The position numbers and the translations under genes were made by a program. 64,000 nt of DNA from Rhodoferax koreense. Lineage in GTDB: Bacteria; Pseudomonadota; Gammaproteobacteria; Burkholderiales; Burkholderiaceae_C. Below, piece after piece: positions 58,508 to 64,000 of this stretch. Below the pieces are notes generated by a model. The model searched no databases, had not been told where the DNA came from, and worked only from the letters and a program-made list of their open reading frames with translations. The stretch covers positions 2,728,001 to 2,792,000 of the forward strand of contig NZ_CP019236.1 in NCBI RefSeq assembly GCF_001955695.1, given 5' to 3'. Each line of letters starts with the position of its first letter. The first letter of the stretch is position 1.

Positions 58508-58535
58508 CCCTTCGACAGACTCAGGGCGAACGGGG
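58508..58535. repeat. Dispersed intergenic repeat
   Basis: CCCTTCGACAGACTCAGGGC followed by GAACGG, between two convergent genes. Closely matches the segments at 15606-15627 and 15694-15718 (shared CTTCGACAG-CTCAG core). May serve as a bidirectional end region. Confidence 0.6.
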
Positions 58536-58549
58536 CAGGGTGGCCGGAT

Positions 58550-61207
58550 TCAGGCGGCCAGCGCCTGAATCAGCTCCGTCTCGATCTCGATCCGCTTGCG
58601 GTTGTACTGCAGTTCCGCCCCCTGGATCAAAAAGCTGTCTTCCACCCGTTCGCCGAGCGTGCTGACCTTGGCCAGTTGCACGCTCAGGTGGTATTTGGCA
58701 AGCACGCGGGCCACCATGTACAGCAGGCCGAGGCGGTCGCTCGCGGAGATGGTGAGCAGCCATCGTTGGGCCTTCTCGTCGGGGCGCAGATCCACGCGCG
58801 GGGCGATCGGGAAGCTCTTCACGCGGCGTGACACGCGGCCGCGGCTTGGCGACGGCAACGGGCCTTGCTGTACCAAGGTGCGGTCGAGGTCGGTTTCGAC
58901 CATGCTGGTGAGTTCGCGGTAGTGCTCGGGCAGCATGGAGGTGACGACCTGGAAGGTGTCGAGCGCATAGCCGTTGGTGGTGGTGTGCACCTTGGCGTCG
59001 ACGATGGAGAAGCCTGCCTGGTCGAAGAAGCCGCAGATGCGTGCGAACAGGTCGGGTTGGTCGGGCGTGTAGACCATCACCTGCAGGCCTTCGCCCACCG
59101 GCGACAGCCGCGCACGCACGATGGCCTGGATCGGCTTGGCGTTCGGCGTGCCGGCCAGGTTCCTGGCCAAGGCGATGTGGCGTGAGAGCTGGCGCGTGTG
59201 CCAGGCGATGTCGGAGGCGTCGTGGCGCATGAAGTAGCCCACGTCCAGCGTGTCCCACAGCGCCTTCTGCGATTCGAAGGGCTCGGCGTGCAGGGCCAGC
59301 AGCACCAGCGCGTCGCGCTTGCGGCCTTCGACTTCGGCGTCCGGATCGGGCGCGCGGCCCCCGAGCACACGGATGGTGTAGCGGTACAGGTCTTCCAGCA
59401 GCTTGCCCTTCCACGCGTTCCACACCTTGGGGCTGGTGCCGCGGATGTCGGCCACGGTGAGCAGGTAGAGCGCGGTGAGGTAACGCTCGTTGCCCACGCG
59501 CTTGGCGAAATCGGCGATGACGTCGGGGTTGCTGAGGTCGGCCTTCTGCGCGATGCGGCTCATCGTCAGGTGTTCGATCACCAGGAATTCGATGAGCTGG
59601 GCGTCCTCGCGTTCGATGCCGTGCTGCGCGCAGAAGCGGCGCACGTCCTTGGCGCCGAGTTCGGAATGGTCGCCGCCGCGGCCTTTGGCGATGTCGTGGA
59701 ACAGCGCGGCCGTGTACAGGATCCACGGCTTGTCCCAGCCGGCGGCGAGCTGCGAACAGCTGGGGTATTCGTGTGCATGCTCGGCCATGAAGAACCGGCG
59801 CATGTTGCGCAGCACCATCAGGATGTGCTGGTCCACGGTATAGACGTGGAACAGGTCGTGCTGCATCTGGCCCACGATCTTGCGAAACACCCACAGGTAG
59901 CGGCCCAGCACCGAGGTCTCGTTCATCAGCCGCATGGCGTGGGTGATGCCCACGGGCTGCTGCAGGATGCGGCGGAAGGTGTCGCGGTTCACCGGGTCGC
60001 TGCGGAACTTCGCGTCCATCAGCCCGCGGGCGTTGTACAGCGCGCGCAGCGTGCGCGCCGACAGGCCGCGCAGGCCCACGTTGGTCTCGTACAGCAGGAA
60101 GGTCTCGAGGATCGCGTGCGGATGCCGGTGGTACAGGTCGTCGCTGGCCACGTCGATCATGCCGGCCTTCTCGTTGAAGCGCTCGTTGATCGGCCGCGGC
60201 GCGTGGGTGGACGGGTTGAGCCGTTCCTCGATGTTGAGCAGCAGGATCTGGTTGAGCTGCGTCACGGCCTTGGCCGCCCAGTAGTAGCGCCGCATCAGCG
60301 ATTCGCTGGCCCGCGCGGGCAAGCCCACGCCGTCGGACGACTCGGAGGTGTAGCCAAAGGATTCGGCCACGGCGGTCTGCAGGTCGAACACCAGCCGGTC
60401 TTCGCGGCGGCGCGCGATCAGGTGCAGCCGCGCGCGGATCAGGGTCAGCAGCGACTCGTTGCGCTTGATCTGGCGGGCCTCGAAGGGCGTGGCCAGGCCC
60501 GTCCGTACCAGGTCGTCCCAGCTGTTGCCGAGCCGGGCGGCCTTGGCCACCCACAGGATGGCCTGAAGGTCGCGCAGCCCGCCAGGCGATTCCTTGCAGT
60601 TGGGCTCCAGCGAATACGGCGTGTTCTCGAACTTGGTATGGCGCTGGCGCAGCTCCAGGGTCTTGGCGACGAAAAACGCCTTCGGATCGAGGGTCTCGGC
60701 GAAGCGGCGCTGAAAATCGGCGAAAAGCCGTGCATCGCCGGCGATGAGGCGCGACTCGAGCAGCGAGGTCTGCACTGTCACGTCCTTGGCCGATTCGGCC
60801 ACGCACTCGGCGACGTTGCGCACGCTGGAGCCGATCTCCAGGCCGGTGTCCCAGCAACTGCCGATGAAGCCCTCGATGCGCGAGCGCAAATCCTCGTCGT
60901 GCTCGGGCGAGACGCCCTCGGGCAGCATCAGCAGCACGTCGACGTCGGAATAGGGAAACAGCTCGCCACGGCCGAAGCCGCCCACGGCCACCAGCGCGAA
61001 CGAAGGCGTGAAGCCGGCCTCGGCCCACAGGGTGCGCAAGGTCTGGTCGGCCAGGTTCGACAGGTTCTGCAACGCGCTGTGCACGCCGCGCGTGCTGGCG
61101 CCGCTGTCGCGCACGTTTTGCAGGAGAAGGCTTTTCTGTTCCTGGTACCGGGCGCGCAGCGTCTGGACTTCGGCCATGGACGGCGTGGAGGCGATCAATT
61201 CGGGCAA
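58550..61207 (-). CDS. glnD: PII uridylyltransferase / uridylyl-removing enzyme GlnD
   Basis: Senses glutamine and adds or removes UMP on PII proteins to control nitrogen metabolism. The 885-residue protein has a nucleotidyltransferase domain with [17 protein letters not shown] (residues 76-92), an HD hydrolase domain with [14 protein letters not shown] (about 480), and two C-terminal ACT domains that bind glutamine. The start is uncertain: TTG at 61207 gives the full length, and ATG at 61177 is ten codons shorter. It lies 16 bases after map on the same strand. Confidence 0.96.
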   Translation of the reverse strand: MPELIASTPSMAEVQTLRARYQEQKSLLLQNVRDSGASTRGVHSALQNLSNLADQTLRTLWAEAGFTPSFALVAVGGFGRGELFPYSDVDVLLMLPEGVSPEHDEDLRSRIEGFIGSCWDTGLEIGSSVRNVAECVAESAKDVTVQTSLLESRLIAGDARLFADFQRRFAETLDPKAFFVAKTLELRQRHTKFENTPYSLEPNCKESPGGLRDLQAILWVAKAARLGNSWDDLVRTGLATPFEARQIKRNESLLTLIRARLHLIARRREDRLVFDLQTAVAESFGYTSESSDGVGLPARASESLMRRYYWAAKAVTQLNQILLLNIEERLNPSTHAPRPINERFNEKAGMIDVASDDLYHRHPHAILETFLLYETNVGLRGLSARTLRALYNARGLMDAKFRSDPVNRDTFRRILQQPVGITHAMRLMNETSVLGRYLWVFRKIVGQMQHDLFHVYTVDQHILMVLRNMRRFFMAEHAHEYPSCSQLAAGWDKPWILYTAALFHDIAKGRGGDHSELGAKDVRRFCAQHGIEREDAQLIEFLVIEHLTMSRIAQKADLSNPDVIADFAKRVGNERYLTALYLLTVADIRGTSPKVWNAWKGKLLEDLYRYTIRVLGGRAPDPDAEVEGRKRDALVLLALHAEPFESQKALWDTLDVGYFMRHDASDIAWHTRQLSRHIALARNLAGTPNAKPIQAIVRARLSPVGEGLQVMVYTPDQPDLFARICGFFDQAGFSIVDAKVHTTTNGYALDTFQVVTSMLPEHYRELTSMVETDLDRTLVQQGPLPSPSRGRVSRRVKSFPIAPRVDLRPDEKAQRWLLTISASDRLGLLYMVARVLAKYHLSVQLAKVSTLGERVEDSFLIQGAELQYNRKRIEIETELIQALAA

Positions 61208-61223
61208 GGTGCGCCGCGCCGGG

Positions 61224-62063
61224 TCAGGCGGCCGCGGTCGCCGTGGTGGCCGCGAGGGGCTGGGGCACGAAGGCCGGCGGCGGCGGGCTGCCGGCGGACA
61301 GCGTCAGCACCTCGTAGCCGGTTTCGGTGACCAGCACCGTGTGTTCCCACTGGGCGGACAGGGAGTGGTCCTTGGTGACGATGGTCCAGCCGTCGTTGCC
61401 GAATTCCTTGATCTCGCGCCGGCCGGCGTTGATCATCGGCTCGATGGTGAAGGTCATGCCCGGCTTGAGCTCCTCATGCGTGCCGGGCTTGCCGTAATGC
61501 AGCACCTGCGGCTCCTCGTGGAACACCTTGCCGATGCCGTGGCCGCAGAATTCGCGCACGACCGAATACCCCTGGGCCTCGGCGAACTTCTGGATCGCAT
61601 GGCCCACGTCGCCGAGCCTGGCGCCGGGCTTGACCTGCAGGATGCCGTGCCACATGGCGTCATAGGTGATCGCGCACAGGCGCTTGGCGGCGATAGAGGC
61701 CTCGCCCAGGATGTACATGCGGCTGTTGTCGCCGAACCAGCCGTCCTTGGTGATCACGGTGACATCGACGTTCATGATGTCGCCCTTCTTGAGCGGCTTC
61801 TCGTTCGGGATGCCGTGGCAGACCACGTGGTTCAGCGACGTGCACAGGTGGCCGGGGTAGGGCGGGTAGCCTGGCGGCTGGTAGCCGATGGTGGCCGAAC
61901 GTGTGCCCTGCTGCTGCATGTATTCGGCCGCGAGGCGGTCGATTTCCTTCGTGGTGACGCCGACCGCGACATGCGGCGTGAGGTAGTCCAGGACTTCGGA
62001 GGCCAGGCGGCAGGCCTCGCGCATGCCCGCGATGCCGGCTGCGTCTTTGTAGGTAATGCTCAT
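61224..62063 (-). CDS. map: Methionine aminopeptidase, type I
   Basis: Removes the initiator methionine from proteins. The 279-residue protein shows the pita-bread fold with all metal ligands: N-V-D-V-T-V and D-N-S-R (two Asp), G-H-G-I-G (His), E-P-M-I (Glu) and W-E-H-T-V-L (Glu). The His in H-V-V-C-H-G-I-P binds substrate. The last 25 residues are a Pro/Ala/Thr-rich tail beyond the usual length. It is divergent from purL and followed closely by glnD. Confidence 0.97.
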   Translation of the reverse strand: MSITYKDAAGIAGMREACRLASEVLDYLTPHVAVGVTTKEIDRLAAEYMQQQGTRSATIGYQPPGYPPYPGHLCTSLNHVVCHGIPNEKPLKKGDIMNVDVTVITKDGWFGDNSRMYILGEASIAAKRLCAITYDAMWHGILQVKPGARLGDVGHAIQKFAEAQGYSVVREFCGHGIGKVFHEEPQVLHYGKPGTHEELKPGMTFTIEPMINAGRREIKEFGNDGWTIVTKDHSLSAQWEHTVLVTETGYEVLTLSAGSPPPPAFVPQPLAATTATAAA

Positions 62064-62097
62064 GGGCGGAATTATCCCACTGCCGGTAACCGGGTGT

Positions 62098-62119
62098 ACT
62101 TGGCACCCGCAAGCCAAGT
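62098..62119. promoter_or_regulatory. 22-base inverted repeat in the map/purL divergent region
   Basis: ACTTGGC at 62098-62104 and its complement GCCAAGT at 62113-62119, with an 8-base centre. TAAAAT follows immediately (62120-62125), a possible -10 for purL. The form suits an operator. No match to a known regulator can be claimed from sequence alone. Confidence 0.4.
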
Positions 62120-62241
62120 TAAAATCCTGGGTTTTCCCGTACGCCCCGTTCGGCAGATCCGTCCAGCCCCATTCAGCGGCAGGATCAGGAAACCCGGATT
62201 CCAAGCTCAGCCACAGCTTCCAAGTCAACCAGGCCGCCAAC

Positions 62242-64000
62242 GTGACCTTGCACACCGCTCCGTACCAAGTGACCCAGTTCGAAGGCGGCAACGCCCTCAG
62301 CGATTTCCGCGCCCAGCAACTCCTGCCCCGCCTGCAGAAGATCCACGACCGGATCAGCGGCATCTCCGCGCGTTTCGTGCACCTGGTGGCCTCCGACCAC
62401 CTGCCGTCGGCCGAGGAAAAGGCCGGCTGGCAGGCGCTGCTGACCTACGGCGACGCCTATGCCGGGCCGTCGGACGGCGCGGCTTTCCTGGTCAGCCCGC
62501 GGCTGGGCACCGTGTCGCCCTGGGCCTCCAAGGCCACCGACATCGCCCACAACTGCGGCCTGGCTGTGAAACGCATCGAGCGGCTCACCGAATACCGCGT
62601 CACGCTCAAATCAGGCCTGCTCGGCAAGGCCAGCCTGAGCGAAGCCCAGCGCGCCCAGGTGGCGGCCCTGCTGCACGACCGCATGACCGAGAGCGTGATG
62701 TTCGACCGCGCCGAGGCCAACCGCCTGTTCGAGAGCCTGGAAGCCGCGCCGCTGGCCACCATCGACGTGCTCGGCGGCGGCGAAGCCGCGCTGCGCGAGG
62801 CCAACCAGCGTTTCGGCCTGGCGCTGGCCGAGGACGAGATCGACTACCTGGCCAAGGCCTTCACGCAACTCCAGCGCAACCCGAGCGACGTCGAGCTCAT
62901 GATGTTCGCCCAGGCCAACAGCGAACACTGCCGCCACAAGATCTTCAACGCCCAGTTCACCATCGACGGTGCGGCGCAGGACAAGAGCCTGTTCGGCATG
63001 ATCCGCAACACCCACCAGCTGGCGCCCGCGCACACGGTTGTGGCGTACTCCGACAACGCCTCGGTGATGGAAGGCCTGCCAGTCGAACGGTTTGTGGCCA
63101 ATTCGGCCGCTGGCGCAGGCGAGTCCAGCGTGGGCTGCTATGAAAAGCAGAGCGCCTTGAGCCATGTGCTGATGAAGGTCGAGACGCACAACCATCCGAC
63201 CGCGATTTCGCCGTTCCCCGGTGCGTCCACCGGCGCGGGCGGCGAGATCCGCGACGAAGGCGCCACCGGCCGCGGCTCGCGCCCCAAGGCCGGCCTGACC
63301 GGCTTCACGGTCTCCAAGCTCTGGCCCGCGCCCGGCGATGCCGACTACGGCAAGCCCGAACATATCGCCAGCCCGCTGCAGATCATGATCGAAGGCCCGC
63401 TCGGCGGCGCCGCGTTCAACAACGAATTCGGCCGGCCCAACCTGCTCGGCTACTTCCGCGAATACGAGCAGACCGTCGCCTCCGACGTGGACAGCATCCG
63501 CCGCGGCTACCACAAGCCCATCATGATCGCCGGCGGCCTGGGCGCGATCGACGCGGGGCAGACCAAGAAGATCGAATTCCCCGCCGGCTCGCTGCTGATC
63601 CAGCTCGGCGGCCCCGGCATGCGCATCGGCATGGGCGGCAGCGCTGCGAGTTCGATGGCGACCGGCGCGAACGCGGCCGAACTCGACTTCGATTCGGTGC
63701 AGCGCGGCAACCCCGAGATCGAACGCCGCGCGCAGGAGGTCATCAACCGCTGCTGGCAGCAGGGTGCGAACAACCCCATCCTGGCCATCCACGACGTGGG
63801 CGCGGGCGGTTTGTCCAATGCTTTCCCTGAGCTCACCAACGACGCCGGCCGCGGCGCACGTTTCGACCTGCGCGCCGTGCCGCTCGAGGAAAGCGGCATG
63901 AGCCCCAAGGAAATCTGGAGCAACGAGAGCCAGGAACGCTACGTGCTGGCCATCGCGCCCGAGTCGCTGGCGCAGTTCACCGCGTTCTGCGAACGCGAGC
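62242..64000 (+). CDS. purL: Phosphoribosylformylglycinamidine synthase PurL, 3' partial
   Basis: Fourth step of purine synthesis: converts FGAR to FGAM with ATP and glutamine. The single-chain proteobacterial type; the first 586 residues are in the window. The N-terminal region is followed by [10 protein letters not shown] (about 225-234) and [12 protein letters not shown] with [13 protein letters not shown] and [11 protein letters not shown]. The GTG at 62242 is my choice, since [17 protein letters not shown] fits the family start, with only a weak AGG upstream. A segment near residue 295-305 is loop-like and may derive from a dispersed repeat. Confidence 0.95.
   Translation, partial: MTLHTAPYQVTQFEGGNALSDFRAQQLLPRLQKIHDRISGISARFVHLVASDHLPSAEEKAGWQALLTYGDAYAGPSDGAAFLVSPRLGTVSPWASKATDIAHNCGLAVKRIERLTEYRVTLKSGLLGKASLSEAQRAQVAALLHDRMTESVMFDRAEANRLFESLEAAPLATIDVLGGGEAALREANQRFGLALAEDEIDYLAKAFTQLQRNPSDVELMMFAQANSEHCRHKIFNAQFTIDGAAQDKSLFGMIRNTHQLAPAHTVVAYSDNASVMEGLPVERFVANSAAGAGESSVGCYEKQSALSHVLMKVETHNHPTAISPFPGASTGAGGEIRDEGATGRGSRPKAGLTGFTVSKLWPAPGDADYGKPEHIASPLQIMIEGPLGGAAFNNEFGRPNLLGYFREYEQTVASDVDSIRRGYHKPIMIAGGLGAIDAGQTKKIEFPAGSLLIQLGGPGMRIGMGGSAASSMATGANAAELDFDSVQRGNPEIERRAQEVINRCWQQGANNPILAIHDVGAGGLSNAFPELTNDAGRGARFDLRAVPLEESGMSPKEIWSNESQERYVLAIAPESLAQFTAFCERE

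Overview
The window looks like the chromosome of a high-GC betaproteobacterium of the order Burkholderiales, most likely family Comamonadaceae. This is an inference from gene order (smc-zipA-ligA; tolB-pal-cpoB-tcdA-tRNA-Lys; map-glnD beside purL), from protein sequence, and from short dispersed repeats that I recall as typical of that family. Most of the window is ordinary housekeeping and metabolic coding. Both ends are cut: a diguanylate cyclase on the left and purL on the right.

Left part (1-16 kb): a PAS/GGDEF diguanylate cyclase; a minus-strand operon of two repeat-containing unknown proteins plus an MFS transporter; an MBL-fold secreted protein divergent from a LysR regulator; a histidine kinase / sigma-54 response regulator / anion-transporter operon; a GST; an unknown exported protein; mnmC and yggX.

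14.5-29 kb: a sulfur group (sulfate-binding protein, ssuE, ssuF, serine acetyltransferase), cardiolipin synthase with glutaminase, a DedA-rhodanese fusion, a Slam-like outer-membrane protein paired with a FecR-domain protein, an MFS transporter, RNase G, and a three-domain candidate peptidoglycan hydrolase.

29-39 kb: sodC; a minus-strand LPS group (GT9 transferase, O-antigen ligase, MsbA-like exporter) facing two plus-strand family 2 glycosyltransferases that run with overlapping codons into tolB, pal, cpoB and tcdA. The theme is assembly and maintenance of the envelope.

39.3-42.8 kb is the one clear accessory region. Directly downstream of tRNA-Lys(UUU) and its terminator sits DNA of visibly lower GC. 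It carries a 17-codon moaC-like remnant and one 901-residue gene that joins an N-terminal PD-(D/E)XK (Mrr-like) nuclease to a STAND-type P-loop NTPase. This is the best candidate for an undescribed, probably antiphage, system.

42.8-50 kb: a YdeP-type molybdopterin oxidoreductase, an SDR, a frameshifted LysR regulator with two helix-turn-helix domains, a DUF1932-type dehydrogenase, a Bug/TctC binding protein and a methyltransferase. 50.3-64 kb: smc, zipA, ligA, def, a methyltransferase, glnD, map and the start of purL. ligA contains repeat-like segments inside its reading frame.
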